From positions 1 to 56,474 of the forward strand of contig JAKAKJ010000086.1 of NCBI GenBank assembly GCA_021824575.1: a DNA stretch of 56,474 nucleotides, in the 5' to 3' direction. Origin of the DNA: Chloroflexota bacterium (GTDB lineage Bacteria; Chloroflexota; Anaerolineae; Anaerolineales; Villigracilaceae). The notes under the pieces were generated by a model. That model was not told the DNA's origin and did not search any database. It saw only the letters and a list, made by a program, of their open reading frames with translations. This document shows, piece by piece, positions 35,704 through 43,492 of this stretch. The position numbers were made by a program, and so were the translations under genes. The first letter of the stretch is position 1. Each line of letters opens with the position of its first letter.

Positions 35704-36459
35704 TCAGAATTGTCCTTCAAGATATGCGCGTGTGCGCTCGTGCTGTGGATTGTTGAAGACTTCCTTTGCTTGCCCGGCTTCGATGACTTCACCGAGGTAC
35801 ATATAAATCACATAATCAGCGAGGCGTTTTGCCTGGCGAAGCGTGTGCGTTACCACAACAATAGTATATTGTTCCTTCAAATTCATTAACCGTTTTTCTA
35901 TATTCTGCGATGAAATTGGATCCAATTGGGACGTCGGTTCGTCGCCCAAAATAATTTCCGGTTCGACGGCCAATCCGCGGGCCAGGCACAGGCGTTGCTG
36001 CTGTCCAATCGAGAGGCTGGTGGCAGGATCGTGCAATCGTCTTTCGACTTCCTCCCACAAGCCGGCGATTTCCAAATAATGCCGCACCGCGGCTTTATAT
36101 TCCTTTCGATCTTTCTTCATGTGATGAATATGCATTCCGTACGCGACGTTGTCGTAAATGGACATCGGCAATGGCGACGGACGCTGTGCGAGAAGCCCAA
36201 TTTTTTTGCGGACTTCGGTCACTTCCACGTCGCGCTCATAAATGTTTTGACCATCCAAATAAACTTCGCCAGAGAGTTTTGTGCCATCGGTCAATTCGAG
36301 AAAGCGATTGAGAGTTTTGAGCAACGTTGACTTGCCGCACCCCGACGGCCCCATGATGACCGTGATTTGTTTTTTGGGAATCTCGATGTTGACATCTTTC
36401 AAGGCTCGTTGCTTGCCGTAAAAGGCGTTCATGTTACGGACTTGAATGTGCGCATCCAT
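35704..36459 (-). CDS. pstB: Phosphate ABC transporter ATPase
   Basis: About 251 residues. Powers high-affinity phosphate import. Walker A GPSGCGKST, Q-loop in KIGLLAQRPSPLPMS, signature LSIGQQQRLCLARGLA, Walker B IILGDEPTSQLDP and the switch His in VVVTHTLRQAKR. The start at 36459 (MDAHIQV) has GGAG five bases upstream. The alternative ATG at 36474 overlaps the pstA stop as ATGA but lacks a ribosome-binding site. No phoU follows; an NfeD-like gene does. Confidence 0.95.
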   Translation of the reverse strand: MDAHIQVRNMNAFYGKQRALKDVNIEIPKKQITVIMGPSGCGKSTLLKTLNRFLELTDGTKLSGEVYLDGQNIYERDVEVTEVRKKIGLLAQRPSPLPMSIYDNVAYGMHIHHMKKDRKEYKAAVRHYLEIAGLWEEVERRLHDPATSLSIGQQQRLCLARGLAVEPEIILGDEPTSQLDPISSQNIEKRLMNLKEQYTIVVVTHTLRQAKRLADYVIYMYLGEVIEAGQAKEVFNNPQHERTRAYLEGQF

Positions 36460-36470
36460 AATAACTCCGT

Positions 36471-37331
36471 TCATTTCACAGTGTATTTACTCAATCGACT
36501 CGAAGCCCAGCGCGAGCCGAGGCTGATGATCAAAACGATGATGGTCAATATCAATGCGGAGGCGTAGCCGCGTTGCTGGACTTCCGGATAAGGTGTGCCG
36601 AGTTGAAAGAAAACTGCCAATGGCAATGATGCGGTCGGACTCATCAGCGAGGTGGGGATGCGGTCGGTATAACCGGCTGTGAACAAAACCGAAGCCGCGT
36701 CGCCGATGCCGCGCCCAAAGGCGAGCAGGATGGCAGTGATGATCCCGGGGAGCATCTGCCGCGTCACAACCCGCAGAGCCACTTCCAGCTTGGTCGAGCC
36801 GAGGGCCAGCGCGGCCTGCTCGAGGTCCGCGGGCATGTGGCGGATCACTTCATCCATGGCGCGTACCATAATCGGCAATTCGACAAGTGCCAGCACGATA
36901 ATGCCTGCGAGCAATGAAGCGCGCAATCCAATCGCAAGCATGAGCGTAAATCCAAACGCACCGTAAACAATCGTCGGGATGCCCCACAAAACATCCAGTG
37001 AGAGGCGCACGTAATATCCCCATTTCGAATCGCCAAGATAGGTTTTGAGATAAAGCGCGATGGGCAGGCTGATAATCAGAGCCAGCAATGTTCCGCCGCC
37101 CGCAAGATAAAGCGAGCCGATGATGGCGTTTAGAACGCCGCCTTCCTTGCCCATGTAAAAACCGCCTTTGGGTGATTGCGTGATCATGCTCCACGTCAAG
37201 GATGGCAGGCCGCGAATAAGAATGGTAAACAAAATGGACCCAAGGCTGAAAGCCACTACGATCAAAGAAAAGATCATCAAGCCTTTTACGAAGGCTTCCA
37301 AGATGTGACGTCGTTCCCAGCGTTTTTTCAT
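36471..37331 (-). CDS. pstA: Phosphate ABC transporter permease PstA
   Basis: 286 residues, six membrane helices, the ABC-2-type permease loop EVIRHMPADLEQAALALGSTKLEVALRVV (EAA motif) contacting PstB. The start MKKRWERRHILEAF at 37331 is chosen because the longer frame would translate a palindromic repeat. Only a weak GGGAAA precedes it. Separated from pstC by 187 bases that hold two hairpin elements, so expression relative to pstSC may differ. Confidence 0.93.
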   Translation of the reverse strand: MKKRWERRHILEAFVKGLMIFSLIVVAFSLGSILFTILIRGLPSLTWSMITQSPKGGFYMGKEGGVLNAIIGSLYLAGGGTLLALIISLPIALYLKTYLGDSKWGYYVRLSLDVLWGIPTIVYGAFGFTLMLAIGLRASLLAGIIVLALVELPIMVRAMDEVIRHMPADLEQAALALGSTKLEVALRVVTRQMLPGIITAILLAFGRGIGDAASVLFTAGYTDRIPTSLMSPTASLPLAVFFQLGTPYPEVQQRGYASALILTIIVLIISLGSRWASSRLSKYTVK

Positions 37332-37373
37332 TAGACAATTTTCCCTATTGTCGCCCTGCCGTCTCGCACCGGC

Positions 37374-37490
37374 GTGCCGCCGCTGTTCGCGGCACGAATG
37401 GTGAGCGGAGTGTAGCAAAGTCGAAGGGCAAGTTTGAAATCGTTCTTACGCTTCGACTGCGCGGCGCTAGGCGCCGCTTCGCTCAGCGCG
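37374..37490. repeat. Composite palindromic repeats between pstC and pstA
   Basis: GTGCCGC/GCGGCAC (37374-37395) is followed by a longer imperfect inverted repeat (GTGAGCGGAG...AGTCGAAG with CTTCGACT...CTTCGCTCAG, 37401-37485) that contains a tight GCGGCGC-TAG-GCGCCGC palindrome (37461-37477). No T run. No coding capacity supported. Confidence 0.7.
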
Positions 37491-37518
37491 ATGATTCGAG
37501 TAATAAAAAGTTTTATAT

Positions 37519-38517
37519 TTATACCCAATTCCTTTTCAACATGCGTTGAAGCACGAGTGTCGAGAGAATATTGAAAAACAAGATGACGGTCAATAACACC
37601 AATGCCGCGCATAATAAGGCTGCGTCATAAAGCGGGATGGACATCATGTCGCCGTAGTTGTTGGCGATCAGTGCCGGGAGCGGATACGCGGCGTCGAAAA
37701 TGGATGTTGGGACTTTTGCCACGTTTCCGACAACCATCAACACGGCCATCGTTTCTCCAAGCGCACGCGAGGCCGCCAGCACAATTGCCGCAACAACGCC
37801 GGGAATCACGCGTGGAATCACAACGCGGCGAATCGTCTGCCATTGCGTGGCGCCAACCGCCAGCGACGCGTGCCGAAGATCGTTTGGAACAGTTGTAAGA
37901 ATCTCGAACACAACCGAGATAATCAACGGCGCGATCATCACCGCCAAAACGATGCCGCCCGCTAGGATGCTGAAACCGGTGGGCTGATTTACATCAAAGA
38001 TTGGAATAAAGCTCAGCCATCGCTTTGACAAAGGCGCCAATGTATCTTCCACAAATGGGACAATTGCCAGGAGTCCCCAAACGCCATAAACGACTGGAGG
38101 GATCGCGGCGAGCAAATCGAGAATCGGCTTGGCAAATGTCCGCGCGGCTGTATGGGCATATTCTGATAAATAAAGTGAAGTAAGAATGCACGGCGGCACG
38201 GCCAGAAAGATTCCAACAGCGGTCACCCAAAACGTGCCCGTTATAAACGGCCACAGACCGAACAAGCCAATGTCCGGTTTCCAGATAATCCCAAACAATA
38301 AATCTTTGAGCGAATAAATGCTCAGGATGGGCCAGGCGCGGACGATGAGTGCGATGGCGATTCCGATAATCAGTATCAGCGGCAAAAGGGTGATAACAAA
38401 AAATGTTCGTCTCGCTTGCTGATTCTGCCGATTGCGCAGCGATGCAGAAGGCCGGGTTTGCCGACCTTCCGCTTTAACGTTTGATACAAATTCGATGATT
38501 TGATTCTGATTGCTCAT
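37519..38517 (-). CDS. pstC: Phosphate ABC transporter permease PstC
   Basis: 332 residues, six membrane helices, with the N-terminal ~50 residues polar. Typical LAAIPPVVYGVWGLLAIVPF and the EAA loop PNDLRHASLAVGATQWQTIRRVVIPRVIPG. The start at 38517 (MSNQNQIIEF) overlaps the pstS stop as ATGA. Partner of PstA in the membrane channel. Confidence 0.95.
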   Translation of the reverse strand: MSNQNQIIEFVSNVKAEGRQTRPSASLRNRQNQQARRTFFVITLLPLILIIGIAIALIVRAWPILSIYSLKDLLFGIIWKPDIGLFGLWPFITGTFWVTAVGIFLAVPPCILTSLYLSEYAHTAARTFAKPILDLLAAIPPVVYGVWGLLAIVPFVEDTLAPLSKRWLSFIPIFDVNQPTGFSILAGGIVLAVMIAPLIISVVFEILTTVPNDLRHASLAVGATQWQTIRRVVIPRVIPGVVAAIVLAASRALGETMAVLMVVGNVAKVPTSIFDAAYPLPALIANNYGDMMSIPLYDAALLCAALVLLTVILFFNILSTLVLQRMLKRNWV

Positions 38518-39491
38518 TTGACTTTGGCAAGTGAAGCAGCCTGCTGATCGGGAGTCAATTGCACATATCCGGCCTTGTCGAGATATTTTTGACCGTCGGT
38601 CAAAATCCACGCGATGAACGTTTGAACGAGTCCGCTGGGCTTGCCTCGCGTAACCAGATTCTCGAAGCGAGCGGGCGGCGATGGATATTTGCCGCTGGCG
38701 ACTGCGTTGACTGCATCAGACTTGGTTTTGAAATATTCATCGGGATCAGCTTGACCGTTTCCATTCACGTCAATCGGCGGAACGATGATGCCCGCGACAA
38801 GTTTTCCGCTGGTCATATCGAACACACTGTTCAAGTTGCTATAGCCAATTCCCAATGAATCTTTGCCAACTGTGTCAATCAAAGCGGGTTCGCCATTTAC
38901 GCCAATGGCACCGGACAGAATGTCACCCTGGACTTTCCCGCCTGAAAATTGCGCCCACATTTCGGCGGCGCCGCATGAATCCGAACGCGTGTAAACATGG
39001 ATCGCATCCGTGACTTCGGGCTTGCCAATCACTTCTCCCCAGGTTTTGATTTCACCTGTGATGAAAATTTTGTTGAACGTGGATGGACTGATTCCTTTTG
39101 CAAGGATATCCGCCGCGGCCGGATTTTGTGCGCTGACGACTGGGAAGACCGCGTCTTTCGCGACGGAAACCCAGTACGCGCCTTTGGATTCTTCTTCGGG
39201 TTTGATCGCACGCGAAACCATGCCGATGTCCACCGCTCCGGCTAACGCGTCCGTCATGCCTTTGCCCGCGCCGCCAGCCTGGATGTCGAATTGAACGTTT
39301 GGATGAAGCTTCTGGAATTCATCCGCCCAGACGGTCATCATCGGGTAGAGGGCGAACGCGCCGGAGATGATGATCGTTCCTTTGAGCGGATCCCCGCTTG
39401 GGGCCGGGTTCGATGCGGGAGTCCCGCAAGCGGCGAGGAGCAGCCCTGCGATAACGAGAAAGACCGAAACAAGATGAAGTTTTTTGTACAT
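38514..39491 (-). CDS. pstS: Phosphate-binding lipoprotein PstS
   Basis: 325 residues. Lipoprotein signal peptide with lipobox LLAACG (Cys near residue 22), then a Thr/Pro linker and the periplasmic-binding fold. Phosphate-contact segments are visible as SGAFALYPMM, QAGGAGKGMTDALAGAVDIGMVSR and TRSDSCGAAEMW. A calcium-type loop DVNGNGQADPDEY (near residue 240) is found in several PstS relatives. Anchored outside the membrane and hands phosphate to PstCA. It has its own promoter, ribosome-binding site GGAGG and an operator-like site (39515-39531) shared with the neighbouring Rrf2 gene. Confidence 0.95.
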   Translation of the reverse strand: MYKKLHLVSVFLVIAGLLLAACGTPASNPAPSGDPLKGTIIISGAFALYPMMTVWADEFQKLHPNVQFDIQAGGAGKGMTDALAGAVDIGMVSRAIKPEEESKGAYWVSVAKDAVFPVVSAQNPAAADILAKGISPSTFNKIFITGEIKTWGEVIGKPEVTDAIHVYTRSDSCGAAEMWAQFSGGKVQGDILSGAIGVNGEPALIDTVGKDSLGIGYSNLNSVFDMTSGKLVAGIIVPPIDVNGNGQADPDEYFKTKSDAVNAVASGKYPSPPARFENLVTRGKPSGLVQTFIAWILTDGQKYLDKAGYVQLTPDQQAASLAKVK

Positions 39492-39514
39492 TCTTCCTCC
39501 ATTTAGGTTTATCT

Positions 39515-39541
39515 ATTATAAAGTCTATAATTTAAGTATAC
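39515..39541 (-). promoter_or_regulatory. pst promoter and operator-like inverted repeat
   Basis: ATTATAAAGTCTATAAT (39515-39531, arms ATTATA/TATAAT) is identical to the site in front of the Rrf2 gene. Its minus-strand TATAAT (39520-39515) is the likely -10 of pstS. The matching block extends to 39541 with 23 of 27 positions equal. Confidence 0.7.
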
Positions 39542-39552
39542 TTTTGAGCCGC

Positions 39553-39575
39553 GAAAAGAGCCGCTTGAAAGCGGC
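39553..39575 (-). terminator. Terminator between rrf2 and pstS
   Basis: A 7-bp stem GCCGCTT/AAGCGGC with a 2-nt loop (39560-39575) followed on the minus strand by TCTTTT. It separates the regulator transcript from the pst operon. Confidence 0.7.
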
Positions 39576-39584
39576 CAAACTGAA

Positions 39585-40037
39585 TCAAGTTTTCAACATC
39601 TCGCGGACTTTATCCACGCGGTTGTTCACATCTGCCAGCGATGTGCCGTCGAGCAGGGCCGAAATTGCGTTCCGCACATCGCTCATCACCAAACGCAAAC
39701 CGCAGGTTTCCTCATCAGGACACCCACACGGCTCATAAGCCATCTGGCTGACGCATTTGACCGGGGCAAGCGGGCCGTCCAGGACGCGCACGATTTGGCC
39801 GAGGGTGATTTCTTTGGCCGGCCTGGCGAGGTAGTATCCGCCGCCAACGCCCATTTTGCTGTGCAGCATTCCAGCATTCTTCAGCGCGAGCAAAATCTGC
39901 TCAAGGAATTTGGCAGGAATCTTCTCGCGCTGCGAGATTTCTTTGATCTGCACAATGGGAGGGTGGCCGTCTTCGGTCGGTGTTGCCATCAGGATCATGG
40001 CTCGTAAGCCGTATTCACCGCGTTTCGAAAGTCTCAT
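39585..40037 (-). CDS. Rrf2-family transcriptional regulator (probable Fe-S type)
   Basis: 150 residues. N-terminal winged helix (MRLSKRGEYGLRAMILMA, then SQREKIPAKFLEQILLALKNAGMLHSKMGVGGGYYLAR). Cys 95, 104, 106 and 112 (CVSQMAYEPCGCPDEETC) lie in the region that binds an Fe-S cluster in IscR, NsrR and RsrR relatives. The start at 40037 is chosen for homology to the family N-terminus. No iscS, suf or nitrite-metabolism gene is nearby; the downstream operon is pstSCAB, which has the same 17-bp site. Probably autoregulated. Confidence 0.92.
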   Translation of the reverse strand: MRLSKRGEYGLRAMILMATPTEDGHPPIVQIKEISQREKIPAKFLEQILLALKNAGMLHSKMGVGGGYYLARPAKEITLGQIVRVLDGPLAPVKCVSQMAYEPCGCPDEETCGLRLVMSDVRNAISALLDGTSLADVNNRVDKVREMLKT

Positions 40038-40042
40038 AGTAT

Positions 40043-40069
40043 GTCTATTAGAATTATAGACTTTATAAT
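40043..40069 (-). promoter_or_regulatory. rrf2 promoter with the shared operator
   Basis: On the minus strand TTGGTA (40082-40077), 18 bases, TATAAT (40058-40053). The 17-base site ATTATAAAGTCTATAAT (40069-40053) covers the -10. A second repeat GTCTAT-N7-ATAGAC (40043-40061) overlaps it. Confidence 0.7.
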
Positions 40070-40104
40070 CATAATATACCAACGGATGGATTCTGTCAAG
40101 CAGG

Positions 40105-40572
40105 TTAAATTAGTTGGACGATTTCGTATTCATTCAGGCCGCGTTGTAAATCTTTGCTTTTGAGGATGATGCCTGTATTTCGGATTCCCGACCCGATGGA
40201 AATTTCCTCCTCTTTCAGCACGCTCGGGTCAATCAGGACTTTGAGCGGACGCGCCAACCCGAACGGACTCACCGTCCCGATGCGGTATCCCGTAACTTCC
40301 AACACTTCCTCCTCAGTTGCCATGGTCAATCGCGATTGACCAAGATGCTGGCGAAGTTTTTTCCATGAGATTTGCGCCGGTCCCGCGACCAGCGCCATAA
40401 TAAAATCATTTTCGCCGATTCGAAATAAGATACTGCGGACGACTTGTTCGGGCCGCTGGCTGCGTTCGGACGCGGCTTGTTCCAGCGATGTGACTTGCCC
40501 GGCGTGGTGAAACACGCGGTGGGGAATTCCAAGTTTTTCTAAAGCAATGCTGACAGGAGGAATTTGATCCAT
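40105..40572 (-). CDS. YbaK/EbsC-type aminoacyl-tRNA deacylase
   Basis: 155 residues of the YbaK fold, related to the editing domain of prolyl-tRNA synthetase. Likely hydrolyses mischarged tRNA in trans. Typical [36 protein letters not shown], the [18 protein letters not shown] segment and [21 protein letters not shown]. The start MDQIPPVS at 40572 is preferred to a TTG at 40605, which lies in a palindromic repeat. The substrate amino acid cannot be read. Confidence 0.87.
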   Translation of the reverse strand: MDQIPPVSIALEKLGIPHRVFHHAGQVTSLEQAASERSQRPEQVVRSILFRIGENDFIMALVAGPAQISWKKLRQHLGQSRLTMATEEEVLEVTGYRIGTVSPFGLARPLKVLIDPSVLKEEEISIGSGIRNTGIILKSKDLQRGLNEYEIVQLI

Positions 40573-40581
40573 GATTTCACT

Positions 40582-40654
40582 AAAAGGCTTAACGCGAAAG
40601 CGCAAGGTCGCGAAGAAAAAAACCTTGCGGCTCCGCGACTTTGCGTTGAGCTTT
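40582..40654. repeat. Imperfect palindromic repeat upstream of the deacylase gene
   Basis: AAGGCTTAACGCGAAAGCGCAAGG pairs imperfectly with CCTTGCGG...GACTTTGCGTTGAGCTTTT around an A7 centre. Fills the gap between the endonuclease III gene and the deacylase gene. Confidence 0.6.
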
Positions 40655-40673
40655 TAAAAACATTCGCATTGAA

Positions 40674-41339
40674 TCACTTTGTCTTTGGTTCATAATCACA
40701 CAACTTAATGATTGGACACTTCGGGCAATCTGGTTTTCTTGCGTGACACACTTCGCGTCCGAGGCGGATCAGATTCAAATGCGCGGCGTAATACGTTTCG
40801 GGCGGAAATAATTTTTCGAGGTGCGGATGCGCCTGTTCGACGGTCATCTTTTCAGGGCGCAGACCAATGCGGCCCGTGACGCGATAAATGTGCGTATCTA
40901 CCGGGAATGCAGGACGATTGAGCGAAAAACATAAAACAATCGCCGCGGTCTTCGGGCCGACGCCGTTGAACTTCATCAGCCAGGTGCGCGCTTCTTCGAG
41001 CGGTAAATCTTTGAGAAACCGTAAATCTAAATTGCCGCGTTCTTTAGTGATCTCTTTCAAAACCTTTTGGATGCGTGGACCTTTTTGATTCGCCAACCCC
41101 GCCGGACGAATCGTCGCGATGACATCCTTTGTTTTTGCATCGCGCACTTCTTCCCATGTTGGGAATTTAGCGCGCAGAGCATTAAAGGCGCGGTCGCGGT
41201 TTGTGTCGTTTGTATTCTGGGAAAGGATCGTCGAAACCAATTCGTCAATGGGCGGCATTGGATTGCGCCAGATTGGTTTGCCGAAGGCTCCTAAAAGTTT
41301 CTCGTGGATTTTGAGTGCGCGCTTGGAAAGGTTATCCAT
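40674..41339 (-). CDS. nth: Endonuclease III
   Basis: 221 residues, base-excision repair glycosylase and AP lyase for oxidised pyrimidines. Helix-hairpin-helix FNGVGPKTAAIVL with catalytic Lys130, catalytic Asp148 in FPVDTHIYRV, and the C-terminal [4Fe-4S] loop Cys198, 205, 208, 214 (C-x6-C-x2-C-x5-C). All catalytic residues are present. Start as shown; no clear Shine-Dalgarno. Confidence 0.94.
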   Translation of the reverse strand: MDNLSKRALKIHEKLLGAFGKPIWRNPMPPIDELVSTILSQNTNDTNRDRAFNALRAKFPTWEEVRDAKTKDVIATIRPAGLANQKGPRIQKVLKEITKERGNLDLRFLKDLPLEEARTWLMKFNGVGPKTAAIVLCFSLNRPAFPVDTHIYRVTGRIGLRPEKMTVEQAHPHLEKLFPPETYYAAHLNLIRLGREVCHARKPDCPKCPIIKLCDYEPKTK

Positions 41340-41410
41340 AAATTCACTGCAGAGGAATATGGCTCAACAAGGATTCTGATTGATCTTCATCCGCGTTCAT
41401 CTGTGTTCGA

Positions 41411-42487
41411 TTAAGCTTCTTTTTGAAGTTTGAACACCGGCCTCGACTCGCCGACCACGATCCCGCGATGATTCTTTACGGGCAGGGTTGGACCGAACGC
41501 GGCAAGTTGTTTCATTTGTGAATCGTTGAGTGCGCTGAGCTGATGCAGGATTTCCAATGTCACTGCCGGGCGAACACGGGGCTTGGTTTCCAAATCATCA
41601 TTCATGCGTCCGGCATCGCCGTCCATCACTTTTAGCGCAATGCCGATGCCGCGCGATCCGCCATTGATCGCACCCGGCAAAAGCCCGATGGCTTGGAATC
41701 CTTCCGCGCCGCGCTTGGTGAGGATTTTTCCGTTCCCAACTTTCATCAACTCACAATCGAATTCGCCAAATCCGCTGACCATTTCGGAGTATGAGGTCAT
41801 CGCAGACGTAATCTTGCGGCAGGCGTCCGCACGGGCTTCGGGAAGAGACGAGGGGTCGCATAAACGGGCAAAGCCGAGAGCGGCGTTCCGAAGCGGAACC
41901 GCGAAGTTTGGCGCGGAACAACCGTCGGTGCCGAGTTCCACTTTCTCGCGTTCGATTCCACAGATCTCCGCGAAGGTCGTCAAAATGTCCTGCTGAATCG
42001 GATGAGCGCGTTCGAGGTACGTTTCGAGCGGCAGTCCGCGCATTTTAGCGTGAGCCAGCATGGCCGTATGTTTGCCGGAACAATTGTTGAAGTTTGCAGT
42101 CGGTGTGATGTGATGGATGATGACGTGCTTCAACATCTCCGCGTCGCTTGGCAAATGTGCACCGCATTGCAAGTCGCTTTCTTTGATGCCAATTTTTTCC
42201 TGCAACGCTTTTACAGCATCCAGATGAATCTGCGCGGTTTGATGCGATGCGCACGACAGTGCCAGTTCTCTTGGCGTAAAACCGAAATACTCCACGCCGC
42301 CGCGTTCAACGAACGGCAAAGCCTGAAACGGTTTGGCGGATGAGCGCAAAAAAGCGACCGTCTGCGGGTCGCCGTAAGAATACAAAAGTTTGCCGTGAGA
42401 GTCCACCACCGCGATCGCGCCGTAATGAATCGATTCGACAATGTTGCCGCGCGTGACCTCGAAGATGGGTTGAAAACGTTCAGTCAT
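41411..42487 (-). CDS. Asparaginase (asparaginase II family, PF06089 type)
   Basis: 358 residues, cytoplasmic. The N-terminal VTRGNIVESIHYGAIAVVD, LRSSAKPFQALPFVERG, CASHQTAQIHLDAV, NNCSGKHTAMLAHAK and ELGTDGCSAPNFAVPL are characteristic of this family, distinct from E. coli AnsA/AnsB. Expected to release ammonia from L-asparagine. Lies between a metallo-beta-lactamase-fold gene and nth on the same strand, separated by short repeats. Confidence 0.88.
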   Translation of the reverse strand: MTERFQPIFEVTRGNIVESIHYGAIAVVDSHGKLLYSYGDPQTVAFLRSSAKPFQALPFVERGGVEYFGFTPRELALSCASHQTAQIHLDAVKALQEKIGIKESDLQCGAHLPSDAEMLKHVIIHHITPTANFNNCSGKHTAMLAHAKMRGLPLETYLERAHPIQQDILTTFAEICGIEREKVELGTDGCSAPNFAVPLRNAALGFARLCDPSSLPEARADACRKITSAMTSYSEMVSGFGEFDCELMKVGNGKILTKRGAEGFQAIGLLPGAINGGSRGIGIALKVMDGDAGRMNDDLETKPRVRPAVTLEILHQLSALNDSQMKQLAAFGPTLPVKNHRGIVVGESRPVFKLQKEA

Positions 42488-42508
42488 TGGATTTCACCTG
42501 TAATTTTT

Positions 42509-42557
42509 ATCCGCAGATTTCACACACGAGATTTTGAAATCCGCTAAATCTGCGGAT
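42509..42557. repeat. Inverted repeat upstream of the asparaginase gene
   Basis: ATCCGCAGATTT (42509-42520) and AAATCTGCGGAT (42546-42557) are perfect 12-base arms; similar fragments (CATCCGCGTTCATCTGTG) occur near 41390. Could act as a hairpin terminator for the gene upstream, but there is no T run. Confidence 0.65.
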
Positions 42558-42559
42558 TG

Positions 42560-43414
42560 CTATTCTTCTGCCGCGCTGCCTAAATGGTAATGGCGCGTGT
42601 AATAGTGACGCAGTCCATATCGCAGACGCTGGACATATTGCTTGTGTTTTGCCGCTGAAGATTTGAACGTGCTGAGCGATGGCTCGATCAATTTTTCGGT
42701 GGCATCTGGCGATGTGCCGCGCGAAGCCATCTTTTCCAATTTGTCGTGGATTTGTTTGATCAGTTCGGCCTGCGCCTTGATGAGCGCACTTGAGACGGTT
42801 CCGCCGCGTCCGCTGATGAACGTGTAACCGCGATAGTCCGAGCTCATCAGAATATTGAGCGCCTCCAGCCACGACGGGAGGTCGGCGTGCGCCAAAAAGG
42901 GAGGCTGATTCTTCAGGACGAGGTCGCCGACGAAAACAACTTTCTCACTGGGAAGATTGACCCACATTGCCCCGGCGGATGGTCCGGGATGGTGTTCCAG
43001 GATTACCGGCTCTTCGCCCCAATGGAGAAACATCCGGTCGGTGAACGAAATTTCCGGCGGCGCCCATCGCACCGTGCCAAGCCCTGGAATGGTTTCCCAG
43101 TCTGCGCCGGTTTCAGTTCCCTGCGCTTTGAACGTGGTTGGACGCGAGCGGAAGACCTGCGCGGTTTTATCTTGAGCGATAACCGTGCAGTCCATGGAAC
43201 GCGCTCCAAGCGTCCGGTCCGGATGAGAGTCGAGGTTGATGAGCACGCGTTCCGGCCCGCTGCTGAAACTCATCAGCGCGGCGCGCCATGAACGGCTGTC
43301 CTCCGGCGAAGGCGGCGCATCAATTTGGATCAGTCCGCGTGGTTCCTGGATGACACCCAGTGTCGCGCCGAGATAATGGTCTTCGATAAAAACATTGTCA
43401 GCAATTGACTGCAT
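42560..43414 (-). CDS. Metallo-beta-lactamase-fold protein with degenerate metal site
   Basis: 284 residues. The fold is recognisable (GVIQEPRGLIQIDAPPSPEDSRSW, VLINLDSHPDRTLGA, VILEHHPGPSAGAMWVNL, VVFVGDLVLKNQPPF). The usual HxHxDH metal motif reads Asp62-Ser-His64-Pro-Asp66-Arg67, so two metal ligands are replaced. The later His and Asp (HHPGPSAG, GDLV) are kept. It may bind one metal or none, and hydrolase activity should not be assumed. Good AGGAG ribosome-binding site. Downstream of a histidine kinase by 78 bases. Confidence 0.82.
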   Translation of the reverse strand: MQSIADNVFIEDHYLGATLGVIQEPRGLIQIDAPPSPEDSRSWRAALMSFSSGPERVLINLDSHPDRTLGARSMDCTVIAQDKTAQVFRSRPTTFKAQGTETGADWETIPGLGTVRWAPPEISFTDRMFLHWGEEPVILEHHPGPSAGAMWVNLPSEKVVFVGDLVLKNQPPFLAHADLPSWLEALNILMSSDYRGYTFISGRGGTVSSALIKAQAELIKQIHDKLEKMASRGTSPDATEKLIEPSLSTFKSSAAKHKQYVQRLRYGLRHYYTRHYHLGSAAEE

Positions 43415-43492
43415 GAAAACTCCTGTGCCATTAACCGTTCCCGCTCCGAAGATGCCAAAGGCGGGATGTTTCAGGCGAGGGCTATTTTACTC

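Noticed and set aside
37332-37418. N-terminal extension of PstA
   Set aside because: Encodes the palindromic repeat; the family N-terminus begins at MKKRWERRH.
4383-42557. Palindromic repeats considered as a CRISPR array or insertion-sequence ends
   Set aside because: They are scattered single copies without regular spacers, and no transposase or cas gene is present.
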